Below are positions 47,701-55,231 of a DNA stretch of 64,000 nucleotides, piece after piece. A program made the position numbers and the translations under genes. The stretch comes from UBA3064 sp016868095 (lineage in GTDB: Bacteria > Pseudomonadota > Gammaproteobacteria > Burkholderiales > Burkholderiaceae_E), in contig JBEDEM010000001.1 of NCBI GenBank assembly GCA_041175665.1, forward strand, positions 1 through 64,000. Direction: 5' to 3'. Under the pieces are notes generated by a model that saw nothing but the letters and a program-made list of their open reading frames with translations, was not told where the DNA came from and did no database searches. The stretch's first letter is position 1. Every line of letters begins with the position of its first letter.

Positions 47701-48652
47701 CAGTAATGCACCGCGCATCGACTGGTCGAACTTTAAGCCGCACAAGCCTAAATTCATTGGCTTTCGACATTTTCAAAATCTTGATCTGGCAAGTCTTGTG
47801 CCGTATATCGACTGGCAGCCCTTTTTTCAAACCTGGGACTTGCACGGTCCTTACCCGGCTATCTTGCAAGATCCGGTGGTGGGCGACACCGCACAAAAGC
47901 TTTTTGCCGATGCTCAACAAATGCTCAAACGCATCCTGGCCGGGCGCTGGATCAAAGCGCATGCTTCGATTGGTTTTTGGCCTGCGCAAAGCCAGGGCGA
48001 TGATATTCATCTTTATAGTGATGAGGCTTGCAGCAAGCCGCTGATGGTTTGGCATAATTTGCGTCAGCAAACAGCGAAAAAGTCGGGGGTTGCGAATAAG
48101 TCGCTTGCCGATTATGTGGCGCCAGACGATGTAGGATTTAGTGATTATATCGGTATGTTTGCTGTCACAGCAGGCGATGGCGCTGACGAGCGCGCCGCTC
48201 AAATGCAAGAGGATCATGATGATTACGGCGCGATCATGCTCAAAGCGCTTGCCGATCGTTTTGCCGAGGCGCTAGCCGAAGCGATGCACGAGCGTGTTCG
48301 CAAAGACCTTTGGGCCTACGCGGCAGATGAATCATTCAAGGCCTTGGATCTCATTCAAGAGGCTTATCAGGGTATTCGACCGGCTCCAGGCTATCCTGCC
48401 TGCCCCGATCATGAGGTCAAGCGCGAGATGTTTGTGCATTTGCAAGCTGAAGGCATTGGGATGCGGCTTACCGAGTCTTGTGCGATGTGGCCTGCGGCCA
48501 GTGTGAGCGGTTTTTACCTGGCGCACCCGCAAGCGCGTTATTTCACACTCGGTGCGATTGGCGATGATCAGCTGGCGGACTTCGCCAAGCGAAGCGGTCG
48601 TTCCCTCGATTCGGTGCAACGGGCTTTGGCTGCTTTGCGCAGGGGCGCATAA
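44789..48652 (+). CDS. metH: Cobalamin-dependent methionine synthase
   Basis: MetH transfers methyl from methyl-THF through cobalamin to homocysteine. The 1287-residue product has all modules in order: homocysteine domain (RILVLDGAMGTMIQRYRL, NCALGA, GGCCGTTPEH zinc ligands), pterin domain (NVGERTNVTGSKQFARL), cobalamin domain with KGDVHDIGKN (axial His about 817) and the SAM activation domain (ADESFKALDLIQEAYQGIRPAPGYPACPDH). Compared with E. coli it has an insertion of about 35 residues after FRGERV, containing a repeated DAPGA. The ATG at 44789 has no clear ribosome-binding site and a GTG at 44801 is possible. No cobalamin or SAH riboswitch is recognisable in the 174-bp leader. Confidence 0.97.
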   Translation: MRFDVSPLEQDLRARMAKRILVLDGAMGTMIQRYRLSEADFRGERVFSVSCAQPDAPGAKQDAPGAQPVASLLSEIAAMPKPAQFAHDVKGNNELLSLTQPSLIYDIHHQYLLAGADLIETNTFGASSVAQADYGLSSFAYAMNLASAKLASAAAAAFTEANPRWPRYVAGALGPQPRTASISPDVNDPGARNIDFEALRQTYSEQLRGLLDGGIDVILVETIFDTLNAKAAIFAIEEAFEARGKRWPVMISGTVTDASGRILSGQTVEAFWNAIRHAKPMTVGLNCALGAALMRPYVQELSQKADTLVCVYPNAGLPNPMSDTGFDETPEITARLLKEFAQSGFVNIAGGCCGTTPEHIAAIVEAVKDCKPRLIPDLEPAMRLSGLEPLNIKTDSLFVNVGERTNVTGSKQFARLILEERFDEALAVARQQVEHGAQIIDVNMDEAMLDSEAAMVRFLNMLASEPDIARVPIMIDSSKWSVIEAGLRCVQGKSIVNSISLKEGEHSFLHQARLCQRYGAAVIVMAFDEQGQADSFARKVSICERAYRLLVDRLQFDPQDIVFDPNIFAVATGIEEHDRYGLDFIEACAWIKQHLPGAKISGGVSNVSFSFRGNDLAREAIHTVFLYHAIRAGLSMGIVNAGMIGVYDDLDPELRALVEDVLLYRQPLADPKAQGDQAQTSTERLIVKAASLKGDGARREEQLAWRESSVEQRISHALVHGLTQWITEDTEEAWQQILARGGKPIEVIEGPLMQGMNLVGDLFGAGKMFLPQVVKSARVMKQAVAHLIPYIEADKAASGQSQSRGKILIATVKGDVHDIGKNIVAVVLQCNNFDVVNLGVMVPASEILAQAKAHQVDAIGLSGLITPSLEEMAHVAAEMERDEYFKERSTPLLIGGATTSRIHTAVKIAPHYSHPVVHVLDASRCVPVAQQLLSKEQRPSFIEQLKKDYEKLREQHAQGRGPALISLAQARSNAPRIDWSNFKPHKPKFIGFRHFQNLDLASLVPYIDWQPFFQTWDLHGPYPAILQDPVVGDTAQKLFADAQQMLKRILAGRWIKAHASIGFWPAQSQGDDIHLYSDEACSKPLMVWHNLRQQTAKKSGVANKSLADYVAPDDVGFSDYIGMFAVTAGDGADERAAQMQEDHDDYGAIMLKALADRFAEALAEAMHERVRKDLWAYAADESFKALDLIQEAYQGIRPAPGYPACPDHEVKREMFVHLQAEGIGMRLTESCAMWPAASVSGFYLAHPQARYFTLGAIGDDQLADFAKRSGRSLDSVQRALAALRRGA
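44951..44992. repeat. In-frame 21-bp imperfect tandem duplication within metH
   Basis: Two 21-bp units, 44951-44971 and 44972-44992, each start GATGCACC and encode DAPGAKQ and DAPGAQP. They lie in the insertion after the conserved FRGERV of MetH. Confidence 0.8.
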
Positions 48653-48709
48653 GCCTTGATCCGGACTTAGCGCTTGTGGTTTGGCTGCTGCGCCGGGTGT
48701 GGTCCTGCC

Positions 48710-49057
48710 TTAGGCTTTACGCCAGGTCACAGGCTTGTCGGCAGCGAGTGATCGGCGGCATTGCTCAAGCAATGGCCAAGCCCTTTGATGCAGTCCGATC
48801 GTCTCGGCTTGATGCTCTTGTGCGTCCTTGCCGCTTGCCTGCGCATGTTCTTTGCTTTGCGCTTGCTCTTGTTTGGACTTTTCAATGAGCGCTTCAAGTT
48901 TTGCAATCACTTGCGGTAGTTGCTCGATGGTGAAAACGCCTTCATCGGGGATGCTTCCATTCTCAAGCACTCGTCCAAGTGCGCCGAGCAAGGTCTGCGC
49001 TGGCGCCTGGGTCATCAGCACAGAGCCTGTGGCTCTGGATTCAAAAAAAAGGGGCAT
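48710..49057 (-). CDS. DUF1840 domain protein
   Basis: From the ATG at 49057 the product (115 residues) reads PLFFESRATGSVLMTQAPAQ, then GVFTIEQLPQVIAKLEALIE, a Gln/Glu/Lys-rich middle, and IGLHQRAWPLLEQCRRSLAADKPVTW, which is the DUF1840 pattern (small betaproteobacterial family of unknown function). An upstream in-frame ATG (49087) adds ten residues that do not fit the family. It is convergent with metH and divergent from the lipoprotein gene (54 bp apart). Confidence 0.8.
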   Translation of the reverse strand: MPLFFESRATGSVLMTQAPAQTLLGALGRVLENGSIPDEGVFTIEQLPQVIAKLEALIEKSKQEQAQSKEHAQASGKDAQEHQAETIGLHQRAWPLLEQCRRSLAADKPVTWRKA

Positions 49058-49111
49058 TGGCTTTGGCCTTGGATTGGCATGCTTCAAAATCGGAAAGATG
49101 TTGAAAAGCGC

Positions 49112-49699
49112 ATGACATCATATCCCTTATCGATCACCGACCTGATTAAGCGCCTCGGCCCAAGGCCAAAAGCCTTGCGGGCTGCGTCACCAAGGCTGCT
49201 CCTAGCCGTAGCTTTGTTGTTTTGTTTGAGTGCTTGCACGCCAAGTTTTAATTGGCGCGAAGTAGCGATCAACCCGCCCGGCATGAGCGTCTTAATGCCC
49301 GATAAGCCCGCCGAGATGAGTCGAAAACTTGTGCTCGGTGAACACAGCATCAACATGCACATGACAGGGGCTCGTGTTGATGAGCGCATGTTTACCGTGA
49401 CGGTTGGTCAGATTGACACAGGCTCTGGTTTATCCGCGCAGCTTGCGCTTGAGCGCATGGAGCAGGCCATGCTGCGCAATATTCAAGGCAAGGTCATGAA
49501 GCGCGAATCGGCGCAGCTTGCTCCCGGGGTCGCTCTCACACAACTGAAGGCCCAAGGCCAAGCGCAGGCTCGTCCCGTGTTGATGTGGGCTTGGTTTTTT
49601 GAGCATAAGGGACATGTGGTCCAGGCGGTTGCGATCGGTGAGTCCGCCGATGAAGAGCAGGCGATGACCTTTTTGCAAAGCCTTCGCTTAAAGCCATGA
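49112..49699 (+). CDS. Putative lipoprotein
   Basis: 195 residues. A basic start and the hydrophobic stretch LLLAVALLFCLSAC give a lipobox with Cys about 42, so a lipid-anchored periplasmic or outer-membrane protein is expected. The mature part (PPGMSVLMPDKPAEMSR, MFTVTVGQID, HVVQAVAIGESADEEQAMTFLQSL) resembles small betaproteobacterial proteins of unknown function. Its last two codons are already part of the 41-bp tandem repeat that follows. Confidence 0.75.
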   Translation: MTSYPLSITDLIKRLGPRPKALRAASPRLLLAVALLFCLSACTPSFNWREVAINPPGMSVLMPDKPAEMSRKLVLGEHSINMHMTGARVDERMFTVTVGQIDTGSGLSAQLALERMEQAMLRNIQGKVMKRESAQLAPGVALTQLKAQGQAQARPVLMWAWFFEHKGHVVQAVAIGESADEEQAMTFLQSLRLKP

Positions 49700-49785
49700 C
49701 CACGACCCCGAAGCGATGCCCATGATCGGTAAAGCCGTGACCACGACCCTGAAGCGATGCCCATGATCGGTAAAGCCGTGACCAC
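49692..49785. repeat. 41-bp tandem repeat, 2.3 copies
   Basis: Unit 1 at 49692-49732, unit 2 at 49733-49773 (differing at two positions) and a partial third copy of 12 bases at 49774-49785. The repeat begins in the last codons of the lipoprotein gene and fills most of the gap before the MFS gene. Each unit contains ATGCCCATGATCGG. Confidence 0.92.
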
Positions 49786-49803
49786 TTTGGGCAAGCAAGC
49801 CTG

Positions 49804-51039
49804 ATGAACGCAGCAAAGGGAAGCTTTGCGCGGGGCTTGCTGATTTTTTCAGCCTTTGCGCTGGCTTTTTTCATGTCCTATGGTTTGCGGGCGATCAATG
49901 CGGTGTTGGCACCTGACCTGGTTGCAGCGTTTTCATTATCGGCGGGTGACTTGGGTGCGATGTCAAGTGCTTATTTTGTTGCCTTTTCAGCGATGCAATT
50001 GCCGCTTGGCATATGGCTTGACCGATTCGGTTCAAGGCGAGTCGAGGCGAGTTTGCTGCTTGTTGCTGCGCTCGGGTGCGGCTTTTTTGCGCTGGGCGAT
50101 CAAATTGCGCACCTATGGCTTGGGCGCGCGCTGATTGGTGCAGGTATGGCAGCTTGCTTGATGGCGGCACTCAAGGCTTTTCGCTTTTGGTTTGCAGCGC
50201 ATTGGCAGCAGCGCCTTGCCGCCTGGATCCTGGTTTGCGGCACAAGTGGCGCTCTTGTGAGCACCGTACCGGTGGCGATGCTCGCCCAAGCCTATGGTTG
50301 GCGCATGTGTTTTGTGCTGGCTGCAGGCCTTTTGCTGGCTTGTTCTGCTTATCTTTGGCTTGCACTGCCGAGGGACGAAGAGGAGGCTGCATCAAATCAG
50401 GCTGCGGCAAAGCCTCATGGCGAACCCGATCAGGGTTATCGAGAGATCTTTGCAAGCCGCTTTTTACGCGGTGCTATGCCATCACTGGTGCTTTTTCAAG
50501 GCGGCTTTCTAGCCCTGCAAACCTTATGGGCTGGTCCTTGGATGACGCAGGTGTTGAAGCTAAATGCAAACGATACAGCGCAAGCCTTAATGCTCTTTAA
50601 CGCTGCCTTGCTGCTTGGGTTTTTGTGGCTGGGCTGGGCAGCACCAAAGATTGCTGCAAGAGGCTGGGATGGGCCCAAGGTGATGCGCTTCGCTGCCCTG
50701 CTGACCTTGTTAACCGAGGCTGCGATGATTTACTTTCTGCAATCATGGGCTTGGGTGTTTTGGTTATTGCTTGCCGCAATCTCAACGGTTTTCACGCTCT
50801 TGCAAACCGAGGTCGCCTTAAGTTTTCCAGCCCGCTTGGGCGGGCGGGCCTACACCGGGTCGAACCTGCTTCTTTTTGGTGGGGTTTTCTTTTTGCAATG
50901 GGGATTTGGCGCGCTGATCGATGCAGCGGGACTACTCGGTGCAACTACAGTGCAATCCTTCCAAATCGCCATGGCCTTGCTTATGGTGTTACAAGTGTTA
51001 TCCCTTTTGCCTTTACGATCACAAGCGGCTAAATCCTAA
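49804..51039 (+). CDS. MFS transporter
   Basis: A 411-residue inner-membrane protein with twelve predicted helices and a charged central loop (about residues 190-215). The loop 2-3 motif GIWLDRFGSRRVEASLL is the classic MFS signature. The first half of the second bundle starts at FLRGAMPSLVLFQGGFLALQ. The substrate is unknown; the CoA-transferase and threonate/erythronate genes that follow make an organic acid reasonable, but that is inference from position only. Its 3' end overlaps the convergent CoA-transferase by 21 bp. Confidence 0.88.
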   Translation: MNAAKGSFARGLLIFSAFALAFFMSYGLRAINAVLAPDLVAAFSLSAGDLGAMSSAYFVAFSAMQLPLGIWLDRFGSRRVEASLLLVAALGCGFFALGDQIAHLWLGRALIGAGMAACLMAALKAFRFWFAAHWQQRLAAWILVCGTSGALVSTVPVAMLAQAYGWRMCFVLAAGLLLACSAYLWLALPRDEEEAASNQAAAKPHGEPDQGYREIFASRFLRGAMPSLVLFQGGFLALQTLWAGPWMTQVLKLNANDTAQALMLFNAALLLGFLWLGWAAPKIAARGWDGPKVMRFAALLTLLTEAAMIYFLQSWAWVFWLLLAAISTVFTLLQTEVALSFPARLGGRAYTGSNLLLFGGVFFLQWGFGALIDAAGLLGATTVQSFQIAMALLMVLQVLSLLPLRSQAAKS

Positions 51040-52137
51040 GACCTGACCGGGGCGCACGAAAGCCTGTTGCTCGCCTTGTTCATAAAGTGCGTTATCAAGA
51101 TTGTGAGCATATTGACTTGCCTCGATGAAATCGAGCACCGGTGCAACGCAGGCATCGACGCGCTCGGCAAGCGATGCCCATTGATCGCGTGTCTTGCCGG
51201 CAAAGGCTTGAGCCAAGGCCTCAGCACTTGCAGGCCAACTTGCCCGATCGTGCTGTTTGCCGGCATCGAGTTTGCCCTCAAGGCCGGTAAGCTTTAAGAG
51301 CTCGCGATAAAACTTAGCTTCGATTGCACCCACAGCAACATATTTATCATCAGCACAACGATACACACGATAAAACGGTGCTGCGCCATCAAGCAAATTA
51401 TGCTCGCGTTGCAAATGCCAAATGCCCGCTGCAATCAGTCCGTAAAACATCGGTGTCAGGCCAACCGAGGCTGCCAGAATACTGGTGCTCACCACCATAC
51501 CTTTGCCGCTTTGGCTGCGCTGCAAGAGCGCACACAAAACGCCAAGCAATAAATGCATCGTGCCTCCGCCGAAATCACCAATCAAATTCAATGGCACAAC
51601 CGGTGTTTGGGAGGGGCCGATGGCATGAAGAATACCGGCCACAGCCAGATAATTGATATCGTGGCCAGCACGATCGGCCCAGATCCCTTGTTGGCCCCAG
51701 CCTGAAAGCCTGCCGATGACAAGTCTCGGGTGACGCTCAAGAACGCTTTTTGGCTCAAGTCCTAAGCGTTCTAAAACCCCCGGTCTGAAGCCCTCGAGCA
51801 AGAGGTCAGCATCCTCAAGTAAGGCTTCAAGCGCATCAAGACCTTGGCGACTCTTTAAGTCTAGGGCATGGGCTGATTTGTTGCTGTTGAGCAAGTCAAA
51901 ACGCGCTGCTACCCCAACGCCAAGTTGTGGATCGGAAGGAGGGCTTACCCGAATGACTTGGGCACCGAGTTGAGCCAAGATGTAGCCTGCAAAGGGTACC
52001 GGGCCGATTGCATGCAATTCGACGACCTTAAAGCCTTGCAAAGGCTTAATGGCTTGAAGTGGCGAGCAAGCGCCTTGATCAGTGCCGGGTTGCATTGCAG
52101 CGCTGCCGATGGGATGCTTGGGATTTGAAGACGACAC
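51019..52137 (-). CDS. CaiB/BaiF-family CoA-transferase or racemase
   Basis: 372 residues from a GTG at 52137 (an ATG at 52095 is also in frame). The class III CoA-transferase core starts at LQGFKVVELHAIGPVPFAGY, with VIRVSPPSD, LDLKSRQGLDALEALL, DLLLEGFRPGVLERLGL and GHDINYLAVAG, where the Asp is the catalytic residue that forms the CoA anhydride intermediate. The opening resembles alpha-methylacyl-CoA racemase-like members. The C-terminal domain is shorter than usual. It is divergent from ltnD with start codons almost abutting. Confidence 0.88.
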   Translation of the reverse strand: MSSSNPKHPIGSAAMQPGTDQGACSPLQAIKPLQGFKVVELHAIGPVPFAGYILAQLGAQVIRVSPPSDPQLGVGVAARFDLLNSNKSAHALDLKSRQGLDALEALLEDADLLLEGFRPGVLERLGLEPKSVLERHPRLVIGRLSGWGQQGIWADRAGHDINYLAVAGILHAIGPSQTPVVPLNLIGDFGGGTMHLLLGVLCALLQRSQSGKGMVVSTSILAASVGLTPMFYGLIAAGIWHLQREHNLLDGAAPFYRVYRCADDKYVAVGAIEAKFYRELLKLTGLEGKLDAGKQHDRASWPASAEALAQAFAGKTRDQWASLAERVDACVAPVLDFIEASQYAHNLDNALYEQGEQQAFVRPGQVLGFSRL

Positions 52138-52138
52138 G

Positions 52139-53185
52139 ATGAATACTCCGAATCAAGATAATCGCGCAAATCAGCAAAAAGTCGCGCAAAGCGATACTCA
52201 GACGTCAAGCATAACCACAGTTGGCAGCGAGGCCGAGGCCTCAAGCGGCAAGCCTGGTCCAAATCATTCGTTTGGTGTCATTGGTTTAGGCGCCATGGGT
52301 TTTGGGGCTGCTTCGAGTCTTTTGCGTGCTGGCTTTTCAGTTTGGGGTTGCGATTTGCGCGATACGACGCGTAAAGCCTTTAGCGATCTTGGCGGGCATA
52401 GCTGCTTACGGGCGGCGGAACTTGCCCATTGCGATGCAGTGATGGTGATGGTGGTCAATGCCGCTCAAACCGAGGCGGTGCTCTTTGAGGAGCACGGTCT
52501 TTTAGGCCCCGATCCTCAGCAAAGCCGCATGCGGGCAGGCTCGGTCATCCTGGCTTGCGCAACCGTTGCGCCCGATGATGCGCGTGCCTTGGCCACCAGA
52601 GTGGCTCAGTACGGAGTCCTTATGCTCGATACGCCTGTCTCAGGGGGGCCAGCAAAGGCTGCACAGGCTTCGATGACTGTGATGGGCTCTGGGCCCAAGC
52701 AAGCCTTTGACAAGGTCAAGCCCTTGCTTGATGCGGTATCAGCCAGGTGCTATCAATTGAGCGAAACGATCGGTGTTGGATCAACCGTGAAAATGGTCAA
52801 TCAATTGCTCGCAGGGGTACATATCGCCGCTGCGGCCGAGGCCATGGCGCTTGGCATCCGGAGCGGTGCCAACCCAAATGCGCTTTATGAGGTAATAAGC
52901 AACAGCGCAGGCAACTCCTGGATGTTTGAAAATCGCGTTCCACATATTTTGCAAGGCGATTACACGCCTTTGTCGGCGGTCAATATTTTTGTCAAAGACT
53001 TAGGTATCGTGCTCGATAGCGCGCGCAAATTGCCCTTTCCGCTGCCGCTTTCGGCAACCGCCCACCAAATGTATTTGGCAGCAAGCGCAGCAGGCCACGG
53101 GCTTGAGGACGACGCCGCAGTGATCCAGTTTTTTGCCAAACTCACGGGGATTGACTTGCCCGCCAAACAATCTGACCAAGGATGA
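52139..53185 (+). CDS. ltnD: L-threonate/D-erythronate-type 2-hydroxyacid dehydrogenase
   Basis: A beta-hydroxyacid dehydrogenase oxidising the C2 hydroxyl of a four-carbon sugar acid with NAD to the 2-keto acid. The 348-residue product has the Rossmann motif GVIGLGAMGFGAASSLLRAG, the signature TPVSGGPAKAAQASMTVM and VGSTVKMVNQLLAG with the catalytic Lys. The first 43 residues are hydrophilic and not conserved; no start codon lies between the ATG and the core, so the extension seems real. Its neighbours otnK, otnC and otnI decide the assignment within the 2-hydroxy-3-oxopropionate reductase superfamily. Confidence 0.88.
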   Translation: MNTPNQDNRANQQKVAQSDTQTSSITTVGSEAEASSGKPGPNHSFGVIGLGAMGFGAASSLLRAGFSVWGCDLRDTTRKAFSDLGGHSCLRAAELAHCDAVMVMVVNAAQTEAVLFEEHGLLGPDPQQSRMRAGSVILACATVAPDDARALATRVAQYGVLMLDTPVSGGPAKAAQASMTVMGSGPKQAFDKVKPLLDAVSARCYQLSETIGVGSTVKMVNQLLAGVHIAAAAEAMALGIRSGANPNALYEVISNSAGNSWMFENRVPHILQGDYTPLSAVNIFVKDLGIVLDSARKLPFPLPLSATAHQMYLAASAAGHGLEDDAAVIQFFAKLTGIDLPAKQSDQG

Positions 53186-53192
53186 GGGCTGC

Positions 53193-54566
53193 ATGAGTGC
53201 TTCGCTTTCGCTGGCTTGCATCGCTGACGATTTCACCGGTGCGACCGATCTGGCCAATAATCTTGTGCGTGCCGGTTGGCGTACTTTGCAGCTATTAGGC
53301 TTGCCCGAGGAAGGCAAAAGCTTTGTGAATGCAGCGGGCGAGCCGCTCGATGAGAAGCAACTTTTTGCCCAAACCGATGCGGTGGTTGTCGCCTTGAAAT
53401 CTAGAACCATCGATCCGCTTCAAGCCCAAGCCATGTCCTTGCGAGCCTGGCAATGGCTGCAAGCCCGGGGCGCTAAGCGTTGCTACTTTAAAGTGTGTTC
53501 AACCTTTGATTCGACCGATAAGGGCAATATCGGGCCGGTTGCCGATGCCTTGATGGAGGCACTTAAAGCTGACTTTGCCATGGTCTGCCCGGCCTTTCCC
53601 GCAGGAGGTCGCACCGTGTTTCGCGGTCACTTGTTTGTCGGTGACCAATTGCTTTCTGATTCGGGCATGAAGGACCACCCGCTCACGCCGATGACCGACA
53701 GCAACCTGGTTCGAGTCTTACAGCGACAGTCCAAGCATCGCATCGGTCTTATCGACTATCAAACAATCGCCCAAGGTCCAAAGGCCATCGCTCAGCGCAT
53801 CGAGCAACTTAAGGCAGATGGGGTTCGCATGGCCATTGCTGATGCCACAAGCGATCAGGATTTGCATGTGCTTGGCAAGCTTGTCATGGAGCAAAGCTTG
53901 GTGGTTGCCGGCTCGGGCATTGCTATTGGTTTTGAAGCACCTAACGCTATGGGCCAAAACCTCCATGAGTCTGTTGCCTTTTTACCCCGGCAAACCGGGC
54001 CAGGGCTGATTCTTTCAGGCTCATGTTCCTTAGCCAGCCAGGCACAAGTTAAGCATTTTTTACAACAGTCCAAAACATCAAACGATGTATCGCTTGCAAT
54101 CGACCCCTTAAAGCTTGCCAGGGATGAGCAGGCAAAAGCCACCTGGATGCAGGACTATGTAGCTTGTCTTGCGCGCTTATTTGAGCAGACCTCCAAAGCA
54201 CAAGCTATACATGCAAAGCCACGTCCTCCAAGGCTATTGGTTTATGCCACCGCGCAAGCCGAATCGGTCAAGCAGGTCCAAGATGCACTCGGTATCGACA
54301 TAGCCAGTGCCTGGATTGAATCCTTGATGGCCGATCTCGCAAAAGAGGCCAAGCGTTTCGGGGTGAGACGTTTCGTGGTGGCGGGCGGTGAGACTTCAGG
54401 AGCGGTCGTTCAAGCACTTGATGTGAAGCTGCTCAAGATCGGCGCCCAAATTGATCCCGGTGTGCCATGGACCGAATCCCTGCAAGGATTCGCTCTGGCG
54501 CTCAAATCAGGCAATTTTGGCGCAGAGGACTTTTTCACCAAGGCCTTGGATTTGCTTGATGCGTGA
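53193..54566 (+). CDS. otnK: 3-oxo-tetronate 4-kinase (four-carbon acid sugar kinase)
   Basis: Phosphorylates the keto acid made by LtnD. From the ATG at 53193, 7 bp after the ltnD stop, the 457-residue product begins LACIADDFTGATDLANNLVRAGW (DUF1537 N-terminal domain with the DDFTG motif), has KVCSTFDSTDKGNIGPVADAL and CPAFPAGGRTVFRGHLFVG, and a C-terminal nucleotide-binding domain with RRFVVAGGETSGAVVQAL and GVPWTESL. Slightly longer than most relatives. It overlaps otnC by 8 bp. Confidence 0.93.
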   Translation: MSASLSLACIADDFTGATDLANNLVRAGWRTLQLLGLPEEGKSFVNAAGEPLDEKQLFAQTDAVVVALKSRTIDPLQAQAMSLRAWQWLQARGAKRCYFKVCSTFDSTDKGNIGPVADALMEALKADFAMVCPAFPAGGRTVFRGHLFVGDQLLSDSGMKDHPLTPMTDSNLVRVLQRQSKHRIGLIDYQTIAQGPKAIAQRIEQLKADGVRMAIADATSDQDLHVLGKLVMEQSLVVAGSGIAIGFEAPNAMGQNLHESVAFLPRQTGPGLILSGSCSLASQAQVKHFLQQSKTSNDVSLAIDPLKLARDEQAKATWMQDYVACLARLFEQTSKAQAIHAKPRPPRLLVYATAQAESVKQVQDALGIDIASAWIESLMADLAKEAKRFGVRRFVVAGGETSGAVVQALDVKLLKIGAQIDPGVPWTESLQGFALALKSGNFGAEDFFTKALDLLDA

Positions 54567-55182
54567 TGCCCTATGTCAACTTGGCGAAAGCCTGCATCGG
54601 CGCGGCTACACGCATGGTGCAACAGGAAACATCAGCATTCGCCACGGCGACGGCTTTTTAATGACGCCCACTGGCGTTCGCCTCGATAGGCTTGCGCCAG
54701 AGCGTTTATCAGCGCTTGACCCGAGCGGTCGGCATTGTGGTGGAGACCCGCCCACCAAAGAGGCCGCCTTGCATTTGGCCATGTATGCGAGCCGTCCGAA
54801 GGCCAAAGCGATTGTTCATCTGCACGGCAGTCAATCGGTTGCTTTATCGCTGCTTACCGATATCGACCCTGAAGACGTATTGCCAGCCTATACAGCCTAC
54901 TTTGTCATGCGAGTCGGGCGCCTTCGTCTGCTGCCTTATTTTGCGCCGGGCGATCTTTCGCTTGCCAAGGCCGTTGGCGAAGCCTCGCAACATGCTTATG
55001 CGCTTTTACTTGCCCACCACGGTCCGGTTGTGGCGGGTTCGAGCCTTGAGGCCGCAGCTGACACTGCCGAAGAGCTTGAGCAAACCGCTGCGATTCATTT
55101 GCGCTTGCATGGCAAGGCTTGTCGATGCCTGTCGGCAGCTCAACGTGAAGCGCTTTTGACCCGGTTTCCACAAAGCGTATAA
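54559..55182 (+). CDS. otnC: 3-oxo-tetronate 4-phosphate decarboxylase (class II aldolase family)
   Basis: OtnC decarboxylates the phosphorylated keto acid towards dihydroxyacetone phosphate. The 207-residue protein carries GATGNISIRHGDGFLMTPTG, the metal-binding VHLHGSQSVALS and LLLAHHGPVVAG, as in class II aldolases. The ATG overlaps the end of otnK (ATGCGTGA), indicating coupled translation; the frame is open upstream only inside otnK. Confidence 0.92.
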   Translation: MRDALCQLGESLHRRGYTHGATGNISIRHGDGFLMTPTGVRLDRLAPERLSALDPSGRHCGGDPPTKEAALHLAMYASRPKAKAIVHLHGSQSVALSLLTDIDPEDVLPAYTAYFVMRVGRLRLLPYFAPGDLSLAKAVGEASQHAYALLLAHHGPVVAGSSLEAAADTAEELEQTAAIHLRLHGKACRCLSAAQREALLTRFPQSV

Positions 55183-55231
55183 GTCAATACGCTAAACCAC
55201 GCCCTTTTTTTGCAAAGCACCGAGGACGATC

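Noticed and set aside
49692..49785. CRISPR-like array
   Set aside because: Units are contiguous with no spacers, only 2.3 copies, and no cas genes are present.
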